Positions 24,556 through 37,456 are shown, numbered from the stretch's first letter. The stretch: 64,000 nucleotides of DNA from Clavelina lepadiformis (GCF_947623445.1 NC_135248.1:5146977-5210976), one strand, 5' to 3'. Notes: generated from the letters alone by a model not told the origin. Numbers and translations: made by a program.

Positions 24556-24985
24556 TCCTCTTTTGTTAGATTACATCGGAAATCCCTCCTATCAAATTTG
24601 AATTTAAATATTAAGCTTGGTGGCTGATGCAACAAAATTCAATTTTAACAGGCACATTTGTGATAAGGCTGAATTAGGAAACAATTTCAAGTGTGAAGAG
24701 GTTGATATTGTGTTACATAGTGTTGATTAGTTTCATGTATTGTTTGATGAGAGGCGTCTACATTTTATCCAACCGTTCAAGCCAGCGAAAGTCAAAACTT
24801 GATGTTGATTTACTCCAAATGATAGCTTGAAAATATGTGTCACTTTTACAACTTTAACTTTCTTCTACAATACCATGCGAAAGCGATAGGCAAAGAAAGC
24901 CATCTTGGTGTGTAAAGAATATTTCTTAGCCGCTATTCAGCGTGATGGGATGAAGAAATATTGACAAGACGCACCGTAATTACAC

Positions 24986-25067
24986 TGGCAGTGGTGGGAT
25001 TCGAAACCACGCCATCGAAATGACTGGTGCCTAAAACCAGCCCCTTAGACCACTCGGCCACACTACC
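24986..25067 (-). tRNA. tRNA-Leu(UAG)-like, unit 22, C25G and G53T
   Basis: As unit 5. Confidence 0.8.
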
Positions 25068-25220
25068 GCGTTTACAAGCGATTTGAAATCTTAATTGGAT
25101 TTTCAGTACATCTTCATACGTACGAAACACTAACAAGCGGCTGTCTCATTGATTTATTAAAGTAAGGAAGACCACTCCATGATTGCGGAGTGAAGTTAAG
25201 CATAAAATTTGTGAATCCAA

Positions 25221-25302
25221 TGGCAGCGGTGGGATTCGAACCCACGCCATCGAAATGACTGGTGCCTTAAACCAGCGCCTTAGACCGCTCGGCCACGCTA
25301 CC
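25221..25302 (-). tRNA. tRNA-Leu(AAG), unit 22
   Basis: Consensus copy. Confidence 0.95.
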
Positions 25303-25662
25303 TATGTTGTTAAGTAAGCGATCGGAGTCTCGTTTTAACCTCCCTGCACCAGAACGGTCTTCGAGGGAACAAGTTTGATACAAACAGAGTTTACGTGTAA
25401 TTGTTGTTCCAAACCACTTTTAAATATCTTACACCATAATGGTTGTAATACAACATTTATAAAAGTTTCACAAGTTTGCGTTTCTACTGTCTCGCGTCAT
25501 GTTTAACTTGCACGATTTGGGGTGTCTCCTAAATGTTCCAATTTAGTGTTTAGACTGACTCTCAGCAAGACGAATCGAGATTGATTTCCGCTCTGGAGAT
25601 GAAATAATAACTTTTGCGAAAGATCTGGCTTACGGTTTTTTGTCAGAATACTGTAAAAGTCG

Positions 25663-25735
25663 CGCCCGATAAGGGATTTGAACCCTTGACCGTTGGATTA
25701 AAAGTCCAACGCTCTACCAACTGAGCTAACCGGGC
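25663..25735 (-). tRNA. tRNA-Lys(UUU), unit 22, T17
   Basis: Same U33/T17 form as unit 20. Confidence 0.93.
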
Positions 25736-26165
25736 TCCTCTTTTGTTAGATTACATCGGAAATCCCTCCTATCAAATTTGAATTTAATTATTAAGCTTGG
25801 TGGCTGATGCAACAAAATTCAATTTTAACAGGCACATTTGTGATAAGGCTGAATTAGGAAACAATTTCAAGTGTGAAGAGGTTGATATTGTGTTACGTAG
25901 TGTTGGGTAGTTTCATGTATTGTTTGATGAGAGGCGTCTACATTTTATCCAACCGTTCAAGCCAGCGAAAGTCAAAACTTGATGTTGATTTACTCCAAAT
26001 GATAGCTTGAAAATATGTGTCACTTTTACAACTTTAACTTTCTTCTACAATACCATGCGAAAGCGATAGGCAAAGAAAGCCATCTTGGTGTGTAAAGAAT
26101 ATTTCTTAGCCGCTATTCAGCGTGATGGGATGAAGAAATATTGACAAGACGCACCGTAATTACAC

Positions 26166-26247
26166 TGGCAGTGGTGGGATTCGAACCCACGCCATCGAAA
26201 TGACTGGTGCCTAAAACCAGCCCCTTAGACCACTCGGCCACACTACC
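26166..26247 (-). tRNA. tRNA-Leu(UAG), unit 23, C25G
   Basis: As unit 21. Confidence 0.85.
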
Positions 26248-26400
26248 GCGTTTACAAGCGATTTGAAATCTTAATTGGATTTTCAGTACATCTTCATACG
26301 TACGAAACACTAACAAGCGGCCGTCTCATTGATTTATTAAAGTAAGGAAGACCACTCCATGATTGCGGAGTGAAGTTAAGCATAAAATTTCTGAATCCAA

Positions 26401-26482
26401 TGGCAGCGGTGGGATTCGAACCCACGCCATCGAAATGACTGGTGCCTTAAACCAGCGCCTTAGACCGCTCGGCCACGCTACC
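26401..26482 (-). tRNA. tRNA-Leu(AAG), unit 23
   Basis: Consensus copy. Confidence 0.95.
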
Positions 26483-26841
26483 TATGTTGTTAAGTAAGCG
26501 ATCGGAGTCTCGTTTTAACCTCCCTGCACCAGATCGGTCTTCGAGGGAACAAGTTTGATACAAACAGAGTTTACGTGTAATTGTTGTTCCAAACCACTTT
26601 TAAATATCTTACACCATAATGGTTGTAATACAACATTTATAAAAGTTTCACAAGTTTGCGTTTCTACTGTCTCGCGTCATGTTTAACTTGCACGATTTGG
26701 GTGTCTCCTAAATGTTCCAATTTAGTGTTTAGACTGACTCTTAGCAAGACGAATCGAGATTGATTTCCGCTCTGGAGATGAAATAATAACTTTTGCGAAA
26801 GATCTGGCTTACGGTTTTTTGTCAGAATACTGTAAAAGTCG

Positions 26842-26914
26842 CGCCCGATAAGGGATTTGAACCCTTGACCGTTGGATTAAAAGTCCAACGCTCTACCGAC
26901 TGAGCTAACCGGGC
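26842..26914 (-). tRNA. tRNA-Lys(UUU), unit 23
   Basis: Consensus copy. Confidence 0.95.
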
Positions 26915-27344
26915 TCCTCTTTTGTTAGATTACATCGGAAATCCCTCCTATCAAATTTGAATTTAATTATTAAGCTTGGTGACTGATGCAACAAAATTCA
27001 ATTTTAACAGGCACATTTGTGATAAGGCTGAATTAGGAAACAATTTTAAGTGTGAAGAGGTTGATATTGTGTTACATAGTGTTGATTAGTTTCATGTATT
27101 GTTTGATGAGAGGCGTCTACATTTTATCCAACCGTTCAAGCCAGCGAAAGTCAAAACTTGATGTTGATTTACTCCAAATGATAGCTTGAAAATATGTGTC
27201 ACTTTTACAACTTTAACTTTCTTCTACAATACCATGCGAAAGCGATAGGCAAAGAAAGCCATCTTGGTGTGTAAAGAATAATTCTTAGCCGCTATTCAGC
27301 GTGATGGGATGAAGAAATATTGACAAGACGCACCGTAATTACAC

Positions 27345-27426
27345 TGGCAGTGGTGGGATTCGAACCCACGCCATCGAAATGACTGGTGCCTAAAACCAGC
27401 GCCTTAGACCACTCGGCCACACTACC
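27345..27426 (-). tRNA. tRNA-Leu(UAG), unit 24, first copy
   Basis: Consensus copy in a 1415-bp unit. Confidence 0.93.
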
Positions 27427-27579
27427 GCGTTTACAAGCGATTTGAAATCTTAATTGGATTTACAGTACATCTTCAAACGTACGAAACACTAAAAAGCGGC
27501 CATCTCATTGATTTATTAAAGTAAGGAAGACCACTCCATGATTGCGGAGTGAAGTTAAGCATAAAATCTGTGAATCCAA

Positions 27580-27661
27580 TGGCAGCGGTGGGATTCCAAC
27601 CCACGCCATCGAAATGACTGGTGCCTAAAACCAGCGCCTTAGACCACTCGGCCACACTACC
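27580..27661 (-). tRNA. tRNA-Leu(UAG)-like extra copy, unit 24, C56G
   Basis: Extra Leu(UAG) gene on a duplicated 235-bp module. Its 3' acceptor strand CGCTGCC and 3' flank are of Leu(AAG) type, while the rest is Leu(UAG), giving a U6-G67 wobble. C56G changes an invariant B-box and T-loop base, so it is probably inactive. Confidence 0.82.
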
Positions 27662-27814
27662 GCGTTTACAAGCGATTTGAAATCTTAATTGGATTTTCAG
27701 TGCATCTTCAAACGTACGAAACACTAACAAGCGGCCATCTCATTGATTTATTAAAGTAAGAAAGACCACTCCATGATTGCGGAGTGAAGTTAAGCATAAA
27801 ATTTGTGAAGCCAA

Positions 27815-27896
27815 TGGCAGCGGTGGGATTCGAACCCACGCCATCGAAATGACTGGTGCCTTAAACCAGCGCCTTAGACCGCTCGGCCACGCTACC
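27815..27896 (-). tRNA. tRNA-Leu(AAG), unit 24
   Basis: Consensus copy. Confidence 0.95.
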
Positions 27897-28256
27897 TATG
27901 TTGTTAAGTAAGCGATCGGAGTCTCGTTTTAACCTCCCTGCACCAGATCGGTCTTCGAGGGAACAAGTTTGATACAAACAGAGTTTACGTGTAATTGTTG
28001 TTCCAAACCACTTTTAAATATCTTACACCATAATGGTTGTAATACAACATTTATAAAAGTTTCACAAGTTTGCGTTTCTACTGTCTCGCGTCATGTTTAA
28101 CTTGCACGATTTGGGGTGTCTCCTAAATGTTCCAATTTAGTGTTTAGACTGACTCTCAGCAAGACGAATCGAGATTGATTTCCGCTCTGGAGATGAAATA
28201 ATAACTTTTGCGAAAGATCTGGCTTACGGTTTTTTGTCAGAATACTGTAAAAGTCG

Positions 28257-28329
28257 CGCCCGATAAGGGATTTGAACCCTTGACCGTTGGATTAAAAGTC
28301 CAACGCTCTACCGACTGAGCTAACCGGGC
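28257..28329 (-). tRNA. tRNA-Lys(UUU), unit 24
   Basis: Consensus copy. Confidence 0.95.
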
Positions 28330-28759
28330 TCCTCTTTTGTTAGATTACATCGGAAATCCCTCCTATCAAATTTGAATTTAATTATTAAGCTTGGTGACTG
28401 ATGCAACAAAATTCAATTTTAACAGGCACATTTGTGATAAGGCTGAATTAGGAAACAATTTCAAGTGTGAAGAGGTTGATATTGTGTTACGTAGTGTTGG
28501 GTAGTTTCATGTATTGTTTGATGAGAGGCGTCTACATTTTATCCAACCGTTCAAGCCGGCGAAAGTCAAAACTTGATGTTGATTTACTCCAAATGATAGC
28601 TTGAAAATATGTGTCACTTTTACAACTTTAACTTTCTTCTACAATACCATGCGAAAGCGATAGGCAAAGAAAGCCATCTTGGTGTGTAAAGAATATTTCT
28701 TAGCCGCTATTCAGCGTGATGGGATGAAGAAATATTGACAAGACGCACCGTAATTACAC

Positions 28760-28841
28760 TGGCAGTGGTGGGATTCGAACCCACGCCATCGAAATGACTG
28801 GTGCCTAAAACCAGCGCCTTAGACCACTCGGCCACACTACC
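28760..28841 (-). tRNA. tRNA-Leu(UAG), unit 25
   Basis: Consensus copy. Confidence 0.93.
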
Positions 28842-28994
28842 GCGTTTACAAGCGATTTGAAATCTTAATTGGATTTTCAGTACATCTTCAAACGTACGAA
28901 ACACTAACAAGCGGCCGTCTCATTGATTTATTAAAGTAAGGAAGACCACTCCATGATTGCGGAGTGAAGTTAAGCATAAAATTTGTGAATCCAA

Positions 28995-29076
28995 TGGCAG
29001 CGGTGGGATTCGAACCCACGCCATCGAAATGACTGGTGCCTTAAACCAGCGCCTTAGACCGCTCGGCCACGCTACC
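28995..29076 (-). tRNA. tRNA-Leu(AAG), unit 25
   Basis: Consensus copy. Confidence 0.95.
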
Positions 29077-29436
29077 TATGTTGTTAAGTAAGCGATCGGA
29101 GTCTCGTTTTAACCTCCCTGCACCAGATCGGTCTTCGAGGGAACAAGTTTGATGCAAACAGAGTTTACGTGTAATTGTTGTTCCAAACCACTTTTAAATA
29201 TCTTACACCATAATGGTTGTAATACAACATTTATAAAAGTTTCACAAGTTTGCGTTTCTACTGTCTCGCGTCATGTTTAACTTGCACGATTTGGGGTGTC
29301 TCCTAAATGTTCCAATTTAGTGTTTAGACTGACTCTCAGCAAGACGAATCGAGATTGATTTCCGCTCTAGAGATGAAATAATAACTTTTGCGAAAGATCT
29401 GGCTTACGGTTTTTTGTCAGAATACTGTAAAAGTCG

Positions 29437-29509
29437 CGCCCGATAAGGGATTTGAACCCTTGACCGTTGGATTAAAAGTCCAACGCTCTACCGACTGAGC
29501 TAACCGGGC
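29437..29509 (-). tRNA. tRNA-Lys(UUU), unit 25
   Basis: Consensus copy. Confidence 0.95.
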
Positions 29510-29939
29510 TCCTCTTTTGTTAGATTACATCGGAAATCCCTCCTATCAAATTTGAATTTAAATATTAAGCTTGGTGGCTGATGCAACAAAATTCAATTTT
29601 AACAGGCACATTTGTGATAAGGCTGAATTAGGAAACAATTTCAAGTGTGAAGAGGTTGATATTGTGTTACATAGTGTTGGTTAGTTTCATGTATTGTTTG
29701 ATGAGAGGCGTCTACATTTTATCCAACCGTTCAAGCCGGCGAAAGTCAAAACTTGATGCTGATTTACTCCAAATGATAGCTTGAAAATATGTGTCACTTT
29801 TACAACTTTAACTTTCTTCTACAATACCATGCGAAAGCGATAGGCAAAGAAAGCCATCTTGGTGTGTAAAGAATATTTCTTAGCCGCTATTCAGCGTGAT
29901 GGGATGAAGAAATATTGACAAGACGCACCGTAATTACAC

Positions 29940-30021
29940 TGGCAGTGGTGGGATTCGAACCCACGCCATCGAAATGACTGGTGCCTAAAACCAGCGCCTT
30001 AGACCACTCGGCCACACTACC
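29940..30021 (-). tRNA. tRNA-Leu(UAG), unit 26, first copy
   Basis: Consensus copy in a 1415-bp unit. Confidence 0.93.
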
Positions 30022-30174
30022 GCGTTTACAAGCGATTTGAAATCTTAATTGGATTTACAGTACATCTTCAAACGTACGAAACACTAAAAAGCGGCCATCT
30101 CATTGATTTATTAAAGTAAGGAAGACCACTCCATGATTGCGGAGTGAAGTTAAGCATAAAATCTGTGAATCCAA

Positions 30175-30256
30175 TGGCAGCGGTGGGATTCCAACCCACG
30201 CCATCGAAATGACTGGTGCCTAAAACCAGCGCCTTAGACCACTCGGCCACACTACC
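30175..30256 (-). tRNA. tRNA-Leu(UAG)-like extra copy, unit 26, C56G
   Basis: Same as the extra copy of unit 24. Confidence 0.82.
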
Positions 30257-30409
30257 GCGTTTACAAGCGATTTGAAATCTTAATTGGATTTTCAGTGCAT
30301 CTTCAAACGTACGAAACACTAACAAGCGGCCATCTCATTGATTTATTAAAGTAAGAAAGACCACTCCATGATTGCGGAGTGAAGTTAAGCATAAAATTTG
30401 TGAAGCCAA

Positions 30410-30491
30410 TGGCAGCGGTGGGATTCGAACCCACGCCATCGAAATGACTGGTGCCTTAAACCAGCGCCTTAGACCGCTCGGCCACGCTACC
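30410..30491 (-). tRNA. tRNA-Leu(AAG), unit 26
   Basis: Consensus copy. Confidence 0.95.
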
Positions 30492-30851
30492 TATGTTGTT
30501 AAGTAAGCGATCGGAGTCTCGTTTTAACCTCCCTGCACCAGATCGGTCTTCGAGGGAACAAGTTTGATACAAACAGAGTTTACGTGTAATTGTTGTTCCA
30601 AACCACTTTTAAATATCTTACACCATAATGGTTGTAATACAACATTTATAAAAGTTTCACAAGTTTGCGTTTCTACTGTCTCGCGTCATGTTTAACTTGC
30701 ACGATTTGGGGTGTCTCCTAAATGTTCCAATTTAGTGTTTAGACTGACTCTCAGCAAGACGAATCGAGATTGATTTCCGCTCTAGAGATGAAATAATAAC
30801 TTTTGCGAAAGATCTGGCTTACGGTTTTTTGTCAGAATACTGTAAAAGTCG

Positions 30852-30924
30852 CGCCCGATAAGGGATTTGAACCCTTGACCGTTGGATTAAAAGTCCAACG
30901 CTCTACCGACTGAGCTAACCGGGC
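30852..30924 (-). tRNA. tRNA-Lys(UUU), unit 26
   Basis: Consensus copy. Confidence 0.95.
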
Positions 30925-31354
30925 TCCTCTTTTGTTAGATTACATCGGAAATCCCTCCTATCAAATTTGAATTTAAATATTAAGCTTGGTGGCTGATGCA
31001 ACAAAATTCAATTTTAACAGGCACATTTGTGATAAGGCTGAATTAGGAAACAATTTCAAGTGTGAAGAGGTTGATATTGTGTTACATAGTGTTGGTTAGT
31101 TTCATGTATTGTTTGATGAGAGGCGTCTACATTTTATCCAACCGTTCAAGCCAGCGAAAGTCAAAACTTGATGCTGATTTACTCCAAATGATAGCTTGAA
31201 AATATGTGTCACTTTTACAACTTTAACTTTCTTCTACAATACCATGCGAAAGCGATAGGCAAAGAAAGCCATCTTGGTGTGTAAAGAATATTTCTTAGCC
31301 GCTATTCAGCGTGATGGGATGAAGAAATATTGACAAGACGCACCGTAATTACAC

Positions 31355-31436
31355 TGGCAGTGGTGGGATTCGAACCCACGCCATCGAAATGACTGGTGCC
31401 TAAAACCAGCGCCTTAGACCACTCGGCCACACTACC
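31355..31436 (-). tRNA. tRNA-Leu(UAG), unit 27, first copy
   Basis: Consensus copy in a 1415-bp unit. Confidence 0.93.
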
Positions 31437-31589
31437 GCGTTTACAAGCGATTTGAAATCTTAATTGGATTTACAGTACATCTTCAAACGTACGAAACACT
31501 AAAAAGCGGCCATCTCATTGATTTATTAAAGTAAGGAAGACCACTCCATGATTGCGGAGTGAAGTTAAGCATAAAATCTGTGAATCCAA

Positions 31590-31671
31590 TGGCAGCGGTG
31601 GGATTCCAACCCACGCCATCGAAATGACTGGTGCCTAAAACCAGCGCCTTAGACCACTCGGCCACACTACC
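31590..31671 (-). tRNA. tRNA-Leu(UAG)-like extra copy, unit 27, C56G
   Basis: Same as the extra copy of unit 24. Confidence 0.82.
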
Positions 31672-31824
31672 GCGTTTACAAGCGATTTGAAATCTTAATT
31701 GGATTTTCAGTGCATCTTCAAACGTACGAAACACTAACAAGCGGCCATCTCATTGATTTATTAAAGTAAGAAAGACCACTCCATGATTGCGGAGTGAAGT
31801 TAAGCATAAAATTTGTGAAGCCAA

Positions 31825-31906
31825 TGGCAGCGGTGGGATTCGAACCCACGCCATCGAAATGACTGGTGCCTTAAACCAGCGCCTTAGACCGCTCGGCCAC
31901 GCTACC
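31825..31906 (-). tRNA. tRNA-Leu(AAG), unit 27
   Basis: Consensus copy. Confidence 0.95.
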
Positions 31907-32266
31907 TATGTTGTTAAGTAAGCGATCGGAGTCTCGTTTTAACCTCCCTGCACCAGATCGGTCTTCGAGGGAACAAGTTTGATACAAACAGAGTTTACGT
32001 GTAATTGTTGTTCCAAACCACTTTTAAATATCTTACACCATAATGGTTGTAATACAACATTTATAAAAGTTTCACAAGTTTGCGTTTCTACTGTCTCGCG
32101 TCATGTTTAACTTGCACGATTTGGGGTGTCTCCTAAATGTTCCAATTTAGTGTTTAGACTGACTCTCAGCAAGACGAATCGAGATTGATTTCCGCTCTGG
32201 AGATGAAATAATAACTTTTGCGAAAGATCTGGCTTACGGTTTTTTGTCAGAATACTGTAAAAGTCG

Positions 32267-32339
32267 CGCTCGATAAGGGATTTGAACCCTTGACCGTTGG
32301 ATTAAAAGTCCAACGCTCTACCGACTGAGCTAACCGGGC
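32267..32339 (-). tRNA. tRNA-Lys(UUU), unit 27, G70A
   Basis: G70A gives a C3-A70 mismatch in the acceptor stem. Confidence 0.87.
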
Positions 32340-32769
32340 TCCTCTTTTGTTAGATTACATCGGAAATCCCTCCTATCAAATTTGAATTTAATTATTAAGC
32401 TTGGTGGCTGATGCAACAAAATTCAATTTTAACAGGCACATTTGTGATAAGGCTGAATTAGGAAACAATTTCAAGTGTGAAGAGGTTGATATTGTGTTAC
32501 ATAGTGTTGGGTAGTTTCATGTATTGTTTGATGAGAGGCGTCTACATTTTATCCAACCGTTCAAACCGGCGAAAGTCAAAACTTGATGCTGATTTACTCC
32601 AAATGATAGCTTGAAAATATGTGTCACTTTTACAACTTTAACTTTCTTCTACAATACCATGCGAAAGCGATAGGCAAAGAAAGCCATCTTGGTGTGTAAA
32701 GAATATTTCTTAGCCGCTATTCAGCGTGATGGGATGAAGAAATATTGACAAGACGCACCGTAATTACAC

Positions 32770-32851
32770 TGGCAGTGGTGGGATTCGAACCCACGCCATC
32801 GAAATGACTGGTGCCTAAAACCAGCGCCTTAGACCACTCGGCCACACTACC
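32770..32851 (-). tRNA. tRNA-Leu(UAG), unit 28
   Basis: Consensus copy. Confidence 0.93.
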
Positions 32852-33004
32852 GCGTTTACAAGCGATTTGAAATCTTAATTGGATTTTCAGTACATCTTCA
32901 AACGTACGAAACACTAACAAGCGGCCGTCTCATTGATTTATTAAAGTAAGGAAGACCACTCCATGATTGCGGAGTGAAGTTAAGCATAAAATTTGTGAAT
33001 CCAA

Positions 33005-33086
33005 TGGCAGCGGTGGGATTCGAACCCACGCCATCGAAATGACTGGTGCCTTAAACCAGCGCCTTAGACCGCTCGGCCACGCTACC
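33005..33086 (-). tRNA. tRNA-Leu(AAG), unit 28
   Basis: Consensus copy. Confidence 0.95.
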
Positions 33087-33446
33087 TATGTTGTTAAGTA
33101 AGCGATCGGAGTCTCGTTTTAACCTCCCTGCACCAGATCGGTCTTCGAGCGAACAAGTTTGATGCAAACAGAGTTTACGTGTAATTGTTGTTCCAAACCA
33201 CTTTTAAATATCTTACACCATAATGGTTGTAATACAACATTTATAAAAGTTTCACAAGTTTGCGTTTCTACTGTCTCGCGTCATGTTTAACTTGCACGAT
33301 TTGGGGTGTCTCCTAAATGTTCCAATTTAGTGTTTAGACTGACTCTCAGCAAGACGAATCGAGATTGATTTCCGCTCTAGAAATGAAATAATAACTTTTG
33401 CGAAAGATCTGGCTTACGGTTTTTTGTCAGAATACTGTAAAAGTCG

Positions 33447-33519
33447 CGCCCGATAAGGGATTTGAACCCTTGACCGTTGGATTAAAAGTCCAACGCTCTA
33501 CCGACTGAGCTAACCGGGC
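33447..33519 (-). tRNA. tRNA-Lys(UUU), unit 28
   Basis: Consensus copy. Confidence 0.95.
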
Positions 33520-33949
33520 TCCTCTTTTGTTAGATTACATCGGAAATCCCTCCTATCAAATTTGAATTTAAATATTAAGCTTGGTGGCTGATGCAACAAA
33601 ATTCAATTTTAACAGGCACATTTGTGATAAGGCTGAATTAGGAAACAATTTCAAGTGTGAAGAGGTTGATATTGTGTTACATAGTGTTGGTTAGTTTCAT
33701 GTATTGTTTGATGAGAGGCGTCTACATTTTATCCAACCGTTCAAGCCGGCGAAAGTCAAAACTTGATGCTGATTTACTCCAAATGATAGCTTGAAAATAT
33801 GTGTCACTTTTACAACTTTAACTTTCTTCTACAATACCATGCGAAAGCGATAGGCAAAGAAAGCCATCTTGGTGTGTAAAGAATATTTCTTAGCCGCTAT
33901 TCAGCGTGATGGGATGAAGAAATATTGACAAGACGCACCGTAATTACAC

Positions 33950-34031
33950 TGGCAGTGGTGGGATTCGAACCCACGCCATCGAAATGACTGGTGCCTAAAA
34001 CCAGCGCCTTAGACCACTCGGCCACACTACC
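33950..34031 (-). tRNA. tRNA-Leu(UAG), unit 29
   Basis: Consensus copy. Confidence 0.93.
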
Positions 34032-34184
34032 GCGTTTACAAGCGATTTGAAATCTTAATTGGATTTTCAGTACATCTTCAAACGTACGAAACACTAACAA
34101 GCGGCCGTCTCATTGATTTATTAAAGTAAGGAAGACCACTCCATGATTGCGGAGTGAAGTTAAGCATAAAATTTGTGAATCCAG

Positions 34185-34266
34185 TGGCAGCGGTGGGATT
34201 CGAACCCACGCCATCGAAATGACTGGTGCCTTAAACCAGCGCCTTAGACCGCTCGGCCACGCTACC
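34185..34266 (-). tRNA. tRNA-Leu(AAG), unit 29
   Basis: Consensus copy. Confidence 0.95.
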
Positions 34267-34626
34267 TATGTTGTTAAGTAAGCGATCGGAGTCTCGTTTT
34301 AACCTCCCTGCACCAGATCGGTCTTCGAGCGAACAAGTTTGATGCAAACAGAGTTTACGTGTAATTGTTGTTCCAAACCACTTTTAAATATCTTACACCA
34401 TAATGGTTGTAATACAACATTTATAAAAGTTTCACAAGTTTGCGTTTCTACTGTCTCGCGTCATGTTTAACTTGCACGATTTGGGGTGTCTCCTAAATGT
34501 TCCAATTTAGTGTTTAGACTGACTCTCAGCAAGACGAATCGAGATTGATTTCCGCTCTAGAGATGAAATAATAACTTTTGCGAAAGATCTGGCTTACGGT
34601 TTTTTGTCAGAATACTGTAAAAGTCG

Positions 34627-34699
34627 CGCCCGATAAGGGATTTGAACCCTTGACCGTTGGATTAAAAGTCCAACGCTCTACCGACTGAGCTAACCGGGC
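34627..34699 (-). tRNA. tRNA-Lys(UUU), unit 29
   Basis: Consensus copy. Confidence 0.95.
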
Positions 34700-35129
34700 T
34701 CCTCTTTTGTTAGATTACATCGGAAATCCCTCCTATCAAATTTGAATTTAAATATTAAGCTTGGTGGCTGATGCAACAAAATTCAATTTTAACAGGCACA
34801 TTTGTGATAAGGCTGAATTAGGAAACAATTTCAAGTGTGAAGAGGTTGATATTGTGTTACATAGTGTTGGTTAGTTTCATGTATTGTTTGATGAGAGGCG
34901 TCTACATTTTATCCAACCGTTCAAGCCGGCGAAAGTCAAAACTTGATGTTGATTTACTCCAAATGATAGCTTGAAAATATGTGTCACTTTTACAACTTTA
35001 ACTTTCTTCTACAATACCATGCGAAAGCGATAGGCAAAGAAAGCCATCTTGGTGTGTAAAGAATATTTCTTAGCCGCTATTCAGCGTGATGGGATGAAGA
35101 AATATTGACAAGACGCACCGTAATTACAC

Positions 35130-35211
35130 TGGCAGTGGTGGGATTCGAACCCACGCCATCGAAATGACTGGTGCCTAAAACCAGCGCCTTAGACCACTCG
35201 GCCACACTACC
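35130..35211 (-). tRNA. tRNA-Leu(UAG), unit 30, first copy
   Basis: Consensus copy in a 1415-bp unit. Confidence 0.93.
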
Positions 35212-35364
35212 GCGTTTACAAGCGATTTGAAATCTTAATTGGATTTACAGTACATCTTCAAACGTACGAAACACTAAAAAGCGGCCATCTCATTGATTTA
35301 TTAAAGTAAGGAAGACCACTCCATGATTGCGGAGTGAAGTTAAGCATAAAATCTGTGAATCCAA

Positions 35365-35446
35365 TGGCAGCGGTGGGATTCCAACCCACGCCATCGAAAT
35401 GACTGGTGCCTAAAACCAGCGCCTTAGACCACTCGGCCACACTACC
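35365..35446 (-). tRNA. tRNA-Leu(UAG)-like extra copy, unit 30, C56G
   Basis: Same as the extra copy of unit 24. Confidence 0.82.
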
Positions 35447-35599
35447 GCGTTTACAAGCGATTTGAAATCTTAATTGGATTTTCAGTGCATCTTCAAACGT
35501 ACGAAACACTAACAAGCGGCCATCTCATTGATTTATTAAAGTAAGAAAGACCACTCCATGATTGCGGAGTGAAGTTAAGCATAAAATTTGTGAAGCCAA

Positions 35600-35681
35600 T
35601 GGCAGCGGTGGGATTCGAACCCACGCCATCGAAATGACTGGTGCCTTAAACCAGCGCCTTAGACCGCTCGGCCACGCTACC
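35600..35681 (-). tRNA. tRNA-Leu(AAG), unit 30
   Basis: Consensus copy. Confidence 0.95.
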
Positions 35682-36041
35682 TATGTTGTTAAGTAAGCGA
35701 TCGGAGTCTCGTTTTAACCTCCCTGCACCAGATCGGTCTTCGAGGGAACAAGTTTGATACAAACAGAGTTTACGTGTAATTGTTGTTCCAAACCACTTTT
35801 AAATATCTTACACCATAATGGTTGTAATACAACATTTATAAAAGTTTCACAAGTTTGCGTTTCTACTGTCTCGCGTCATGTTTAACTTGCACGATTTGGG
35901 GTGTCTCCTAAATGTTCCAATTTAGTGTTTAGACTGACTCTCAGCAAGACGAATCGAGATTGATTTCCGCTCTGGAGATGAAATAATAACTTTTGCGAAA
36001 GATCTGGCTTACGGTTTTTTGTCAGAATACTGTAAAAGTCG

Positions 36042-36114
36042 CGCTCGATAAGGGATTTGAACCCTTGACCGTTGGATTAAAAGTCCAACGCTCTACCGAC
36101 TGAGCTAACCGGGC
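36042..36114 (-). tRNA. tRNA-Lys(UUU), unit 30, G70A
   Basis: Acceptor mismatch as in unit 27, of which this unit is a copy 3775 bp away. Confidence 0.87.
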
Positions 36115-36544
36115 TCCTCTTTTGTTAGATTACATCGGAAATCCCTCCTATCAAATTTGAATTTAATTATTAAGCTTGGTGGCTGATGCAACAAAATTCA
36201 ATTTTAACAGGCACATTTGTGATAAGGCTGAATTAGGAAACAATTTCAAGTGTGAAGAGGTTGATATTGTGTTACATAGTGTTGGGTAGTTTCATGTATT
36301 GTTTGATGAGAGGCGTCTACATTTTATCCAACCGTTCAAACCGGCGAAAGTCAAAACTTGATGCTGATTTACTCCAAATGATAGCTTGAAAATATGTGTC
36401 ACTTTTACAACTTTAACTTTCTTCTACAATACCATGCGAAAGCGATAGGCAAAGAAAGCCATCTTGGTGTGTAAAGAATATTTCTTAGCCGCTATTCAGC
36501 GTGATGGGATGAAGAAATATTGACAAGACGCACCGTAATTACAC

Positions 36545-36626
36545 TGGCAGTGGTGGGATTCGAACCCACGCCATCGAAATGACTGGTGCCTAAAACCAGC
36601 GCCTTAGACCACTCGGCCACACTACC
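36545..36626 (-). tRNA. tRNA-Leu(UAG), unit 31, first copy
   Basis: Consensus copy in a 1415-bp unit whose 5' flank is of the ordinary type rather than the type seen in other long units. Confidence 0.93.
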
Positions 36627-36779
36627 GCGTTTACAAGCGATTTGAAATCTTAATTGGATTTTCAGTACATCTTCAAACGTACGAAACACTAACAAGCGGC
36701 CGTCTCATTGATTTATTAAAGTAAGGAAGACCACTCCATGATTGCGGAGTGAAGTTAAGCATAAAATTTGTGAATCCAA

Positions 36780-36861
36780 TGGCAGCGGTGGGATTCCAAC
36801 CCACGCCATCGAAATGACTGGTGCCTAAAACCAGCGCCTTAGACCACTCGGCCACACTACC
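36780..36861 (-). tRNA. tRNA-Leu(UAG)-like extra copy, unit 31, C56G
   Basis: Same as the extra copy of unit 24. Confidence 0.82.
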
Positions 36862-37014
36862 GCGTTTACAAGCGATTTGAAATCTTAATTGGATTTTCAG
36901 TGCATCTTCAAACGTACGAAACACTAACAAGCGGCCATCTCATTGATTTATTAAAGTAAGAAAGACCACTCCATGATTGCGGAGTGAAGTTAAGCATATA
37001 ATTTGTGAAGCCAA

Positions 37015-37096
37015 TGGCAGCGGTGGGATTCGAACCCACGCCATCGAAATGACTGGTGCCTTAAACCAGCGCCTTAGACCGCTCGGCCACGCTACC
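37015..37096 (-). tRNA. tRNA-Leu(AAG), unit 31
   Basis: Consensus copy. In units 31-33 one base change in the 3' flank alters ATAAAATTTG to ATATAATTTG, but the minus-strand run of T stays at four or close to it. Confidence 0.94.
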
Positions 37097-37456
37097 TATG
37101 TTGTTAAGTAAGCGATCGGAGTCTCGTTTTAACCTCCCTGCACCAGATCGGTCTTCGAGGGAACAAGTTTGATACAAACAGAGTTTACGTGTAATTGTTG
37201 TTCCAAACCACTTTTAAATATCTTACACCATAATGGTTGTAATACAACATTTATAAAAGTTTCACAAGTTTGCGTTTCTACTGTCTCGCGTCATGTTTAA
37301 CTTGCACGATTTGGGGTGTCTCCTAAATGTTCCAATTTAGTGTTTAGACTGACTCTCAGCAAGACGAATCGAGATTGATTTCCGCTCTGGAGATGAAATA
37401 ATAACTTTTGCGAAAGATCTGGCTTACGGTATTTTGTCAGAATACTGTAAAAGTCG